A stretch of DNA of 64,000 nt from Antilocapra americana (taxonomy: Eukaryota; Chordata; Mammalia; Artiodactyla; Antilocapridae): positions 19,378,995 through 19,442,994 of the forward strand of contig ML661885.1 in NCBI GenBank assembly GCA_007570785.1. The letters run 5' to 3'. The notes below the pieces were generated by a model. That model ran no database searches. It was not told where the DNA came from and saw nothing but the letters and a program-made list of their open reading frames with translations. A program made the position numbers and the translations under genes. Numbering within the stretch: position 1 is the first letter of the stretch; every line of letters starts with the position of its first letter. Positions 9,871 to 21,276 of this stretch are shown here, one piece after another.

Positions 9871-11815
9871 AAAGTTTCAGGATATAAAATCAACACACAG
9901 AAATCCCTGGCATTCCTATACACTAACAGTGAGAAATCAGAAAGAGAAATTAAGGAAACAATTCCATTCACCATCGAAACAAAAGGAATAAAATACTTAG
10001 GAGTATTTCTACCTAAAGAATCAAAAGACTTGTATATAGAAAATTATAGAACACTGATGGAATAAATCAAGGAGGACACAAACAGATGGAGAAATGTGCC
10101 GTGTTCGTGGACTGGAAGAATCAATATAGTGAAAATGAGTATACTACCCAAAGCAATCTATAGATTCAATGCAATTCCTATCAAGCTACCAGTGGTCTTT
10201 TTCAAAGAATTAGAACAAATAATTTCTCAATTTGTATGGAAATACAAAAAACCTCGTATAGCCAAAGCAATCTTGAGAAAGAAGAATGGCACTGGCGGAA
10301 TCAACCTACCTGACTTTAGGCTATACTACAAATCCACAGTCATTAAGACAGTATGGTACTGGCACAAAGACAGAAATATAGATCAATGGAACAGAATAGA
10401 AAGCCCAGAGATAAATCCACGCATCTATGGACACCTTATCTTTGACAAAGGAGGCAAGAATATACAATGGAGAAAAGACAACCTCTTTAACAAGTGGTGC
10501 TGGGAAAACTGGACAGCCACTTGCAAAAGAATGAAACTAGATCACTTTCTAACACCATACACAAAGATAAACTCAAAATGGATCAAAGATGTAAGCATAA
10601 GACCAGAAACTATAAAACTCCTAGAGGATAACATAGGCAAAACACTCTCTGCCATAAACCAAAGCGGAATACTCCATGACCCACCTCCCAGAATATTGGA
10701 AATAAAAACACGAATAAACAAATGGGACCTAATTAAAATTAAAAGCTTTTGCACAACAAAGGAAACTATAAGCAAGGTGAAAAGACAGCCTTCAGAATGG
10801 GAGAAAATAATAGCCAATGAAGCAACAGACAAACAATTAATCTCAAAAATATACAAACAACTCCTGCAGCTACATTCTAGAAAAATAAACAACCCAATTA
10901 AAAAGTGGGCCAAAGAACTTAACAGACATTTCTCCAAAGAAGACATAAAAATGGCTAACAAACATATGAAAAGATGCTCAACATCACTCATTATCAGAGA
11001 AATGCAAATCAAAACCACAATGAGGTACCACTTTACACCAGTCAGAATGGCTGCCATCCAAAAGTCTACAAGCAATAAATGCTGGAGAGGATGTGGAGAA
11101 AAAGGAACCCTCTTACACTGTAGGTGGGAATGCAAACTAGTACAGCCACTATGGAAAACAGTGTGGAGGTTCCTTAAAAAGCTGCAAATAGACCTGCCAT
11201 ATGACCCAGCAATCCCACTACTGGGCATATACACTGAGGAAACCAGAATTGAAAGAGCCACGTGTACCCCAATGTTCATCGCTGCATTGTTTACAATAGC
11301 CAAGACATGGAAGCAACCTAGATGCCCATCAACTGACGAATGGATAAGAAAGCTGTGGTACATATACACAATGGAATATTACTCAGCATTAAAAAAAAAA
11401 TTCATTTGAAGCAATTCTACTCAGATGGACGAAACTGGAGCCCATTATCCAGAGTGAAGTAAGCCAGAAGCAAAAACAACAATACAGTATATTAACACAT
11501 ATATATGGAATTTAGAAAGACAGTAACGAGAACCCAACATGGGAGACAACAAAAGGAACGCAGATGTATAGAATAGACTCGTGGACTTTGTGGATGAGGG
11601 TAAGGGTGGGATGATATGAGAGAAGGGCATTGAAGCATGTTAATTGTCATGTGTCTAATCAATCGCAGCCCAGGATTGATGCTCGGGACTGGTGCAGCGA
11701 GATTTCCTGGGGGGGAGGGAGGAGGGAGGGGGGTTCCGGAGGGGAAGCATATGTAAACCCATGGTGATATCATGACAATGCATGGCAAAAACAATTAAAA
11801 AAAAAAACAAGACCA
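9856..11815 (+). mobile_element. young 5'-truncated ruminant L1 inserted in BovB
   Basis: About 1.93 kb of L1 (9871-11800) carries the C-terminal part of ORF2 and the whole 3'-UTR with a poly(A) tail. The 15-bp word of seven A plus caagacca occurs at 9856-9870 and 11801-11815, a perfect target duplication copied from the host BovB. The 3'-UTR ends tatcatgacaatg, catggcaaaaacaa. That end is shared with the copies at 27654 and 49163 but differs from the copy at 54447. Confidence 0.97.
9871..11515 (+). pseudogene. L1 ORF2 C-terminal remnant
   Basis: L1 ORF2 encodes the endonuclease/reverse transcriptase that copies L1 RNA into the genome. This copy starts just after the RT FADD motif, with [18 protein letters not shown], and keeps the RT thumb and the Cys-rich C-terminal region ([14 protein letters not shown]). 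Two lesions are visible. A TAA at 10063-10065 splits it into frames ending at 10065 and starting at 10096 (437 codons to 11409). A ten-A run at 11391-11400, one base longer than in the copy at 49585, shifts the last ~38 codons out of frame. The normal end would be the TAG at 11513-11515. The N-terminal endonuclease and RT core are absent, so it is inactive. Confidence 0.95.
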
Positions 11816-13908
11816 GGAGCTGACTGTGGCTCAGATCATGAACTCATTGCCAAATTCAGACTGAAATTGAAGAAAGTGGAGAAAACCACTAGACCACTGA
11901 GGTATGACCTAAATAAAATCCCTATGACTATACAGTGGAAGTGCCTGATGAACTACAGATGGAGGTTCATGACATTGTACAGGAGACAGGAATCAAGACC
12001 ATCCCCCCAAAAAATAAATGCAAAAAAGCAAAATGGCTGTTTAGGAAGACCTTACAAATAGTTGTGAAAAGAAAGGAAGTGAAAAGCAAAGGACAAAAGG
12101 AAAGATATACCCATTTGAATGCAGAGTTCCAAAGAATAGCAAGAAGAGATAAGAAAGCCTTCCTCAGAGATCAATGCAAAGAAAAGGAGGAAACCAATAA
12201 AATGGGAAAGACTAGAGATCTCTTCAAGAAAATTAGAGACACCAAGGGAAGATTTCATGCAAAGATGGGCTCAATAAAGGACAGAAATTGTAGGGACCTA
12301 ACAGAAGCAGAAGATGTTAAGAAGAGGTGGCAAGAATGCATAGAACTGTACAAAAAAGATCTTAATGACCCAGATAATCACAATGGTGTGATCATTCACC
12401 TAGAGCCAGTCATCCTGGACTGTGAAGTCAACTGGGCCTTAGAAAGCATCACTAAGAATGAAGCTAGTGGAGGTGATGGAATTTCAGTTCAGCTATTTCA
12501 TATCCTGAAAGATGATGCTGTGAAGTGCTGCACTCAATACGCCAGCAAATTTGGAAAACTCAACACTGGCCACAGGACTGGAAAAGGTCAGTTTTCATTC
12601 CAATCCCCCCAAAAAAGCAATACCAAAGAATGCTCAAACTACCGCACAATTGCACTCATCTCACACACTGGAAAAATAATGCTCAAAATTCTCCAAGCCA
12701 AGGTTTCAGCAATATGTCAACTGTGAACTTCCAGATGTTCAAGCTGGTTTTAGAAAAGGGAGAGGAACCAGAGATCAAATTGCCAACATCCTGTGGATCA
12801 TCAAAAAACAAGAGAGTACCAGAAAAATATCTATTTCTGCTTTATTGGCTATGCCAAAGCCTTTGACTGTGTGGATCACAATAAACTGTGGAAAATTCTG
12901 AAAGAGATGGGAATACCAGACCACCTGACCTGCCTCTTGAGAGCCTGTATGCAGGTGAGGAAGCAACAGTTAGAACTGGACATGGAACAACAGACTGGTT
13001 CTAAATAGGAAAAGGAGAACATCAAGACTGTATATTGTCACCCTGCTTATTTAACTTATATGCAAAGTACATCATGAGAAATGCTGGGCTGGAGTAAGTA
13101 CGAGCTGGAATCAAGATTGCCGGGAAAATATCAATAATCTCAGATATGCAGATGACACCACCCTTATGACAGAAAGTGAAGAAGAACTAAAAAGCCTCTT
13201 GATGAAAGTGAAAGAGGAGAGTGAAAAAGTTGGCTTAAAGCTCAACATTCAGAAAACTAAGATCATGGCATCCGGTCCCATCACTTCATGGCAAGCAGAT
13301 GGGGAAACAGTGGAAACAGTGTCAGACTTTATTTTTTTGGGCTCCAAAGTCACTGCAGATGGTGATTGCAGCCATGAAATTAAAAGACAATTACTCCTTG
13401 AAAGGAAAGTTATGACCAACCTAGACAGCATGTTAAAAAGCAGAGACATTACTTTGACAACGAAGGTCCGTCTAGTCAAGGCTATGATTTTTCCAGTGGT
13501 CATGCATGGATATGAGAGTTGCACTATAAAGAAAACTGAGCACCGAAGAATTGATACTTTCAAACTGTGATGTTGGAGAAGACTCTTGAGCGTCCCTTGG
13601 ACTGCAAGGAGATTCAACCAGTCCATCCTAAAGGAGATCAGTCCTGGGTGTTGAAGCTGAAACTCTAATATTTTTGCCACCTGATGAGAAGAACTGACTC
13701 ATTGGAAAAGACCCTGATGCTGGGAAAGATTGGGGGCAAGAGGAGAAGGGGACGACAGAGGGTGAAATGGCTGGATGACATTGCCGACTGGATGGACGTG
13801 AGTTTGTTTGGACTCAGTGAGTTGGTGATGGACAGGGAGGCCTGGTTGCTGTGATTCATGGGGTTGCAAAGAGTCAGATACTACTGAGCGACTGAACTAA
13901 ACTGAAGC
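11816..13908 (+). mobile_element. BovB, continuation to the 3' end
   Basis: This resumes the BovB interrupted at 9870 (ggagctgactgtggctcag) and runs through the linker and reverse transcriptase to the 3' end at gagcgactgaactaaactga. With the left piece, about 2.45 kb of a ~3.2 kb element survives. Possible target duplications are cttgttttctatat (9501-9514) and cttattttctaatat (13912-13926), imperfect. Stops and frameshifts break the coding region into 263-, 71- and 134-codon frames. Confidence 0.93.
11935..13570 (+). pseudogene. BovB reverse transcriptase remnant
   Basis: Three open stretches follow the order of an RTE-clade RT. Frame 11935-12726 holds the linker and RT N-terminus (EASGGDGISVQLF, then KECSNYRTIALISH). 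Frame 12793-13008 holds the palm (YAKAFDCVDHNKLWKILKEM). Frame 13166-13570 covers the region after the catalytic motif (LNIQKTKIMASGPITSW). The YADD box is intact at 13145-13156 but lies just upstream of that last frame's first Met. An ATG-to-stop break at 12724-12726, a stop at 13006-13008 and a stop at 13568-13570 make it non-functional. Confidence 0.92.
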
Positions 13909-14117
13909 TGTCTTATTTTCTAATATTTGTATTTTATATTTCTTTCTGGAGATGGTGAATTTCTAGTTCCAATCATGCTATTTTATTTTCACTCCAAATA
14001 GGGCCAAGTCTTTTTGTAAATCATCCACAAAGGGTCTTCTGTCTTGTAAAATGATTCCTTTGATTCTAACTTCTAACTACATCAAATCTCTTTTATTGTT
14101 TACATTTCTTGAATTTA

Positions 14118-15290
14118 TAACTTTTAGGTCCCAGGGCTCAGTTCTTGAACCTAGTATTACCTTCCCTGCTCAAGCACTTGCTCTTGGTGATCTCACCCTA
14201 CTTATGCTTAAATACTTTTAAGCATAAATTCTATTATTCTATATTATTTATTTATTATATTAGTATAATTTGTTGCACTAATAATAAATTCTGTGTTACT
14301 GACTTCTCTCCTAAACTTCTCTCCTGTAACTCTCTAACACTTATAATTAATATGTACCATTATCACAGATGTAATGTGTCCAAAACTGACCTTTGCCCTT
14401 TCCCTCCTTCTAAGGTGTTCCATACTTCAATAAGTAGCAGCCTCATTCTCACAATTGCTTTTGCCCCAAACCATGAAAAGATCCTGGCAACTTATTTTTT
14501 TTTTCTTTTTTCCTCATGTGCTATCATGCATCAGCAAACACTGTAATATCTAAACTTCAGAATATATTCAGAATCTAATCTTTCCTTACCTACTCCATTG
14601 CTAATGCCCAAGGCTGAGTCTTCAGTCTTGGCTGAATGTCTAGATTATTTTTAATAACTTGTAACTGTTTCTTCTACTTTCTTTCATTTTTTCCCAGTTA
14701 TCTATTTCTAAGAGGACAGCTAGAATCATCTTACTCTATAATGTGTCACTTCTCTATTCAAAATTCTTTAGTCATTACAATGGCTCATAAGAGATGCAGG
14801 ATTGCTTTCTTTACTTCTCTGACTTATTTTTTACAACCATCTTTCAATCTGCTCTGACCACGCTCCTCTCCGCTGTGTGTGCCTGTCACAAGTTAGACAT
14901 ACCAACAGCTTGTAAACTAACTCACTCCTGCATTCTTTAAGTCCTTAATTAAATGTGACCTTCTCAGTGAAAAATTCCAAGACAGTCTTATTTTCAAGTG
15001 CAAATAGATCTCCACATTCTTATCCTCCATGTCCTCTTTACTTTTTTCTTCAGGGCACCAAGCATTATTTAACTTTATGGATAAGTTATAGATAGATAGA
15101 TGATAGATTGATAGATAGAGAAAAAGGATATTTATTTTATTGCGTTTCTCTCCTTTTCAGACTGTAAAGTCCTTTAGGGCAGGGATTTTTGCCTATATTT
15201 TTCCACTGCCAAATCCCCAATATTGTAAGCGGTGTTTATAATATGCATCCAATAAGTGTTGCTGAGTGAATAATCCAGTAATGAATGAAT
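14118..15290 (+). mobile_element. L2 LINE relic, 3' part
   Basis: Diverged CR1-clade LINE. Landmarks in order: gtcccagggctcagttcttg (about 14128), atgtgtccaaaactgac (14376), aagtccttaattaaatgtgacc (14939), gactgtaaagtcctttagggc (15161) and ccaataagtgttgctgag (15248), the usual L2 3' end. The frames 14145-14546 and 14636-14857 lie within it and carry no intact product. Confidence 0.75.
15089..15119. repeat. imperfect (GATA)n microsatellite
   Basis: Short GATA repeats with two interruptions, inside the L2 3'-UTR. Confidence 0.85.
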
Positions 15291-18002
15291 ACTTGGTATA
15301 TAAAAAAAGTAATGCTTCCTTTGCATTTTCTTCTCATTATTTTGAACTTACCTTATTTTGCTGTTTCTTAAAATTATTTCCTTGAGCAGTTTTTAGAAAC
15401 TCTATTGCATATAGATTTTCTGTTCATTTATTACATGAACTATTTAGATATTATTTTCTAAAGAAATTAAAAATGACTTTATTAAATCATCATATTAAAT
15501 GATTGGAAGGTCCTTGTTTATATGATTTTCTTCCAATAAAATTCAGTTTAGTTAGATCTACTAAACTCATGGATCAAATGAGTCAAAGATGAATCAAGTT
15601 TTAAACATAAGCATACAGAAATTGTGCTTCATAGTTTATAGATATATTTTTGAAAACTTCAGTTTATGTTGAATAGCCCCAAGAGAGAAAAAAAAAAAAA
15701 AAAACCTGACTCACCTAAATGGGAAATTTTTGTGATTTTTGCATCTGTTCTTCCTGTGTAGATATAGACATTGAGCCACTTTTTCCATATTTTGTTTTTA
15801 TCACCATCACTTTACACTCCACTAATGACAAGCAAGTCAGCAAATAACTGATCTGCAACAAGATTGAAAATTTTTCACACAATGTCCTCACCATTGGATT
15901 GAATTCAGAATTTATTGCTATCTCCACAGAAACTGTGAAGCATAATACTTGTCAATTTTCTTAAAAGTTTGTAAGCATCCTACAAGCTTGCCAATCCTCA
16001 TCTTTTAGCAGATCTTTCTTGATTAGATATTGTTAGCACTACAAAGGGAACGAAGGCAGCCAAGATACTAATCCATGTGCTTCATCTTCCTTTTATGATT
16101 TCTTGCCTAATCTTTTCCTGAAGGACAAAAGAATTTTAAAAGTTAGAAAATTCATAATGAAGAGTAATTTTTTAAACAAAAGATGCTATTCAGTTGATTT
16201 ATAAAATTATTTTTCCTAAAATTTTGTTGTGTTAGGCTTCATTGCAATATTAGTTTTCTCAACATTAGTGATATCTGAAGCTATAAGTTTTACTGTATAA
16301 AAACTAGGTTAAGAATATTCTAATTGACCTTAATAGGCATTATATGCAAATAATGAATCCAGTAAGCTTGCTTTTTTTTCATCTTTTGTGTGAAAATAAA
16401 ACACTTTTCTAAAAACATTTTAACTGAGCCTGCACTTCTACTGAGATATTAGTACATCGTTTAATTTCAAATTTTTATATTGATTTACAAACTATTTCTG
16501 AGCTAGCAATACTAATGAAAAGTAGCATGTATTCAATACAGGTGTTTTTAATACAAGGTGTTTTTGAAGGAAATTTCCCAAACCACAATATTCTTGACCA
16601 CCCAAGATGACTGTATAACTAGTTATTCATACCTGACCCCTTACCATACTGCATAGCAGGTTTCCCATAACACTGTTTTTGAATGAGCAACTAGAGAATT
16701 ATATTGAGACTAAATAAAAAATGAATAGACGACCAGCAACAATTAGTCTAGAATGGCGGAAATATATTTTTCCTTTGCTCATTGTTGGGCCACATCCTAA
16801 AAGTGTGTTAAGCCTAGTGAAATTGAAATATGCCCTAAGAGACCACAGAACACTTGATGAGAGGCAGTGGAGTTACCCATGTGTGAAATTTTGAGAAATT
16901 TTTCAGATTTTATAGTTTCCCATAGAAAACAATAAAGTTCTTATTAAAGACCAAATGTTTCGATGGAAGGCAAGCAAGAGTTGTCTCTTTTATTCCCAAG
17001 ATAGCTGTGCTGAGTGCAATGTGTTAAAGAAGTTCTGTGGGTCCTTGATAATCCCTTAAGAATAAGGGCTCCCGTGAGGGTGTCTTTCACATGCTACCCT
17101 ATTATGCAGTACACATGATGGTAATTCCTCCTTTCTGAAGATCCTTCTTGTTGAGTTTGTATCCCTATTAGAAGCATAAAGTAAAAGAGAATAAAGCCAC
17201 TCTGTCTAAATACCTTGGTTTTTAGCTGTTCCATTTCCTTGAACAAGATTTAACCAAGGCACATGGAATCAAAGCAACAAAGCAGAATAGGACCACAGGT
17301 AAAACAAAGTTTATATAAGTAATGTAAGCTAATATCACTATCTTTGAAACAAAACAAAACAAAAATATACAGTTCTCAATTTCAATTTTTATGCACTAAT
17401 GTTACTTGTTATATTACTTGGGACTTTATAGAGAGATTTGCATATATCTATGTACATTTGAATATGTGGTCTCTTTTCTCTAAGAATTTACAATGTAAGC
17501 TGAAGAAGGAGAGAGACAGAATGTTAAAGAGAAATACTAAAGAAAGAGAGACACAGAGAGAGAGTGCCATATATCACATACACAACCAGTGGAGCAAATG
17601 AAAAAAAGACAGTGAGAACGATCAAAATGTTGTTTTATCTTAAATTAAAAAAAATTGTTTAGAGAAATATGAAGCCCCCAAATGCTAATTTGCATTATTA
17701 AATTAAAATTGTCCTCTATTACCTTCTCTCTCTTTTCTTTTTTTCTCTCTCTCTCTTGCTTCTATCTTACTTTCTCTTTCATATGGACACCGAGCAGTGG
17801 ATTAGTGTTTTCTTCCCAAGATTTACAGGAAGAAAATAAAAATTTGAAAAGTATTCAAATTATCAAATTGGAATTTAAAAGTTATCAAAATTTTGGAAAA
17901 CATACCTATGTGGGAAAGCTCAAAGATCAGATACTTATCATAGAAATGTAGGAAAGTTGAGGAGCAATTTCATAATTTTCTGACTAGTTCATTTTAGGTT
18001 GA
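15291..18002. other. long unassigned stretch
   Basis: About 2.7 kb without a repeat I can name. It holds a 17-A run (about 15688-15704), a CT-rich tract (about 17718-17780) and an AATAAAG-bearing segment near 16930 and 17192 that could be the end of an old LTR. The frames at 15715-15927, 17344-17601 and 17682-17951 have AT-driven composition and no recognisable motif. Confidence 0.4.
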
Positions 18003-19178
18003 AGGTAAAAGTGAAAGTCACTTAGTCATTTCTGACTTTTTGCCACTCCATGAACTATACAGTCCATGGAATTCTCCAGGCCAGAATACTGGAGTGGGTT
18101 CAGTTCACTTCAGCTCAGTTCAGTCGCTCAGTCTTGTCTGACTGTTTGTGACCCCATAGACTGCAGCACACCAGGCCTCCCTGTCCATCACCAACTCCCT
18201 GAAGTCTACTCAAACTCATTTCCATAGAGTCAATGATGCCATCCAACCATCTCATCCTCTGTTGTCCCCTTCTTCTCCTGCCCTCAATCTTTCCCAGCAT
18301 CAGAGTCTTTTCAAATGAATCAGTTTTTTGCATCAGGTGGCCAAAGTATTGGAGTCTCAGCTTCAACATCAGTCCTGCCAATGAATATTCAAGACTGATC
18401 TCCTTTAGGATGGACTGGTTGGATCTCCTTGCAGTCCAAGGGACTCTCAGGAGTCTTCTCCAATACCATAGCCCAAAAGCATCAATTCCTCAACACTCAG
18501 CTTTCTTTACAGTCCAACTCTCACATCGATACATGACTACTGGAAAAATCATAGCCATGACTAGACAGACATTGGTTGGCAAAGTAATGTCTCTGCCTTT
18601 TAATAGGCTGTCTAGGTTGGTCATAACTTATTTTTCCAAGGAGCAAGTGTCTTTTAATTTCATGCATGGCTGCAGTCACTATCTACAGTGATTTTGGAGA
18701 CTCCCCGCCAAAAAAAAGTTGACCCCTGTTTTCAATGTTTCCCCATCTATTTGCCATGAAGTGATGGGACTGGATGCCATGATCTTAGTTTTCTGAATGT
18801 TGAGCTTTAAGCCACCGTTTTTGCTCTCTTCTTTCACTTTTATCAAGAGGCTCTTTAATTCTTCTTCTCTTTCTGCCATAAGGGTGGTGTCATCTGCATA
18901 TCTGAGATTATTGATATTTCTCCCGTCTATCTTGATTCCAGCTTATGCTTCATCCAACTCAGTGTTTCTCATGATGTACTCTGCATATAAGTTATACAAA
19001 GCAGGGTGACAATACACGACCTTGATGTACTCCTTTTCCTATTTGAAACCAGTCTGTTGTTCCACGTCCAGTTCTAACTGTGCCATTCCCTTCTCCAGGG
19101 GATTTTCCCAACCCAGGGATGGAACCCAGGTCTCCCACATTGCAGGGTGATTCTTTACCAGCCAAGCCACCAGGGAAG
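18003..19178 (-). mobile_element. Bov-tA SINE split by a BovB
   Basis: The left arm (18003-18099) reads gtgaaagtcacttagtc to ccagaatactggagtggg. The right arm (19081-19178) resumes at tgccattcccttctccag and ends gccaccagggaagcc. Together they make one minus-strand Bov-tA. The 0.98 kb between the arms is BovB. Confidence 0.88.
18100..19080 (-). mobile_element. 5'-truncated BovB inside a Bov-tA
   Basis: Minus-strand BovB from its 3' end (tcagttcacttcagctcag) to the RT region just before the catalytic box (ttccacgtccagttctaac). The YADD codons are intact at 18889-18900. The minus frame 18679-18879 reads EEELKSLLIKVKEESKNGGLK and LNIQKTKIMASSPITSW; a purine/pyrimidine lesion near 18705-18715 breaks it. 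No target duplication beyond 0-1 bp is visible. Confidence 0.92.
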
Positions 19179-19483
19179 CCAAAGAATACTGTAGTGGGTC
19201 GTCTATCCCTTGTTAGTGGTTAAGTTATCATTTTCTCTATTTTGATGCATCATAACAAAGGAAAACATCTAAATATTTTGATAGTTCTGGGGAGGGAGAT
19301 GAGACATTCATCTTTTTTTAAAGATAAAAACTCACTGTGACTGTTATTCTTTTGTCTTTTGCAGGAAAAGATATATATAAGAGTTCTTCCCTTTTATTCC
19401 TCTGTATTTCTCCCTGTTATTGTGTTCTTTCTCTATTTTCATCCTTTGCATTCTAGGAATTGGCTGTTTGGCATATAAAAAGA

Positions 19484-19557
19484 AAATGTCATGGACAGAG
19501 GAGCCTAGCAAGCTACAGTCCAAAAGGTCACAAATAGTCAGACACAACTAAACAAGC

Positions 19558-19562
<5 letters not shown>
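19484..19562 (+). mobile_element. Bov-tA SINE, 3' fragment
   Basis: Only the tail third: catggacagaggagcctagc to gtcagacacaactaaac. Confidence 0.85.
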
Positions 19563-19588
<26 letters not shown>

Positions 19589-19604
19589 GTTTATATATAT
19601 ATTG
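19563..19604. repeat. (GT)n(TA)n microsatellite
   Basis: About 14 GT units, then a short TA run, placed at the 3' end of the preceding SINE fragment. Confidence 0.93.
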
Positions 19605-19621
19605 CTTACTCTTATTGCTTA

Positions 19622-19826
19622 CTGGCGCAGTTGTGTCTGACTCTTTGTGACCCTTTGGACTATAGGCAACCAGGCTCCTCTGTCTACGAGATTTACCATG
19701 CAAGAATACTGGAACAGGCTGCTATTTCCTCCTCCAGATGATCTTCCTGATCCAAGGATCAAACCCACGTCTGTGTTGTCTCCTGCATTGCAGGCAAATT
19801 CTTTGTTGAGCCATCAGGGAAATCCT
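19622..19826 (-). mobile_element. Bov-tA SINE
   Basis: The complement of Bov-tA from gcgcagttgtgtctgactc to gagccatcagggaaatcc. Confidence 0.93.
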
Positions 19827-19857
19827 ATATATGCTTTGCTTAGTCACTCAGTTGGAC

Positions 19858-20170
19858 TTCATTGCTCAGTTATGTCCAACTCTTTGTGACTCTACAGACC
19901 ACCAGCTCCTCTGTCCATAGGGATTCTCCAGGTAAGAATATCGGAATGGGTCACCATGCTCTCCTTCAGGGGATCTTCCCACCCCAGGGATTGAACACAG
20001 GTTTCCCCCACTATGGCCAAATTCTTTACTGTCTAAGTCCCCAGGGAAGCCTAAGAATACTGAAGTGGGTTGCCATGCCCTCCTCCAGGAGATCTTCCCA
20101 ATGCAGGAATCAAACTGGGTCTCCTGCATTGGAGGAAGATTCTTTACCAGCTGAGCTACCAGAGAAGCCT
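19858..20170 (-). mobile_element. Bov-A2-type dimeric SINE
   Basis: Two related monomers on the minus strand. The first starts gctcagttatgtccaactc and the second starts at aagaatactgaagtgggttg (about 20050), ending taccagagaagcc. The dimer layout distinguishes it from single Bov-tA units nearby. Frames of 143 and 83 codons running through it (19862-20321) include a CVCVCV run translated from the GT repeat and are not genes. Confidence 0.85.
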
Positions 20171-20215
20171 ATATATATATGTATGTATATATATATATAT
20201 AGGCTGCCAGAGAAG

Positions 20216-20257
<42 letters not shown>

Positions 20258-20280
20258 CGCGCGCGCGCGCGCGCGCGCGC
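20171..20280. repeat. compound microsatellite (TA)n-(GT)17-(GC)12
   Basis: TA/TG repeats (20171-20200), a 20-bp echo of the SINE end (ggctgccagagaagtctat), then 34 bp of GT (20221-20254) and 24 bp of GC (20257-20280). The 60-bp alternating purine-pyrimidine block is the strongest Z-DNA-prone sequence in the window. Confidence 0.95.
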
Positions 20281-20410
20281 ACGCTGTGCTTAGTTGCTCA
20301 GTCATGTCTGACTCTTTGTGACTCGAGGGACTATAGTCCGCCAGGCTCCTCTGTTCCTGGGGATTTTCCAGGCAGCATTGCTGAAGCAGTTTGCTGTGCC
20401 CTCCTCTAGG
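20281..20410 (-). mobile_element. Bov-tA SINE, truncated
   Basis: The complement of the SINE 3' half: gcttagttgctcagtcatg, ccaggctcctctgttcc, and it breaks off after tgccctcctctaggg. Confidence 0.9.
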
Positions 20411-21276
20411 GATCTATCTACCTAGCTATCTATATATTTCTATATAAATCATCTGTGGGAATCCAGCTTTTGATGAAAGAACAATTTTTCCATCAATAAT
20501 GATAGCCCACCAAAAAGCAGATGAGTCTTTAATAAGTAGGGCCACAGGACGCAGCTAGAAATGAGAAGCCGAGGTGCAGGAGGCAGAAGGAATTTGTCCT
20601 GAATCAAGAGTTGTTCTCTGAGGGGAAGGCATTTCTCGTGTGTGTACAATGACTAGACAAGGAGAACTCCTTACAGGCCTGGTAGCTTATTTGATCATGA
20701 TAGTCACCAACCAAAAGCCCTTTGGTGATGGAAAAGGACTTCATCCTCTCCTAGAGATTTCAAAGAAGCTTTCCTTGTTTTAAAGATTTGTTTTTCTCTG
20801 GTCTCTATTGATTCTTGAGGAGATCTTTGCCTTTCCTGTGTCATCATCTTTTTACCACCCTACACTGAGCAACTGCAGTGAGGTCTGCAGTGCTTATCAG
20901 AACAACAGCAATATTATACTGGGCAGGTTAGAAATCTCAGAGTTCACTGTGAAGAAACAGAAAGCACTATGTTAATATTCACATAATAAGATAAACTATG
21001 AAGGAAGTCCCAATGACAGTTCCTCTTATGCAAATTTTTCATGTAAAAATCAAACTTGTACATGGAAGTATAAATTTAGTACATTTCAACTCTCCTTCAA
21101 CTCTGTGAAATTTTATGGAAATGAGTTCTCAACATGGACCATGCATTAGAAATAGTCAACATCATCCACATCATCTAAAATGAAGCATTTGTCTATGATA
21201 ATAAAGAAAAACTTTCTTCTCTAAATCTACTAAAGGAAAACTCTGTTTCCTCTATTCAAAGCCCTTTTGGTGCCAG
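20411..21276. other. unassigned sequence
   Basis: A locally less AT-rich block at 20530-20760, with isolated CpG sites, that I cannot assign to any family. The 66-codon minus frame 20449-20649 (MYTHEKCLPLREQLLIQDKF) has no recognised homologue. Confidence 0.4.

Noticed and set aside
10542..11369. 275-codon minus-strand frame
   Set aside because: It is the exact antisense of L1 ORF2. The same antisense frame recurs at 55417-56112, as expected from ORF2 codon bias.
11492..11794. 100-codon minus frame, with a twin of 111 codons at 49159-49494
   Set aside because: Both come from the L1 3'-UTR G-rich/C-rich tract, a shared repeat rather than a gene pair.
14145..14546. 133-codon frame with hydrophobic character
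   Set aside because: It lies within a diverged L2 relic; hydrophobic residues follow from T-rich sequence and there is no conserved motif.
19563..20280. Possible CRISPR-like direct repeats
   Set aside because: The regular repeats are microsatellites without spacers and the genome is mammalian.
19862..20321. Frames of 143 and 83 codons with CVCVCV and RARARA runs
   Set aside because: They translate SINE and GT/GC microsatellite sequence and have no protein support.
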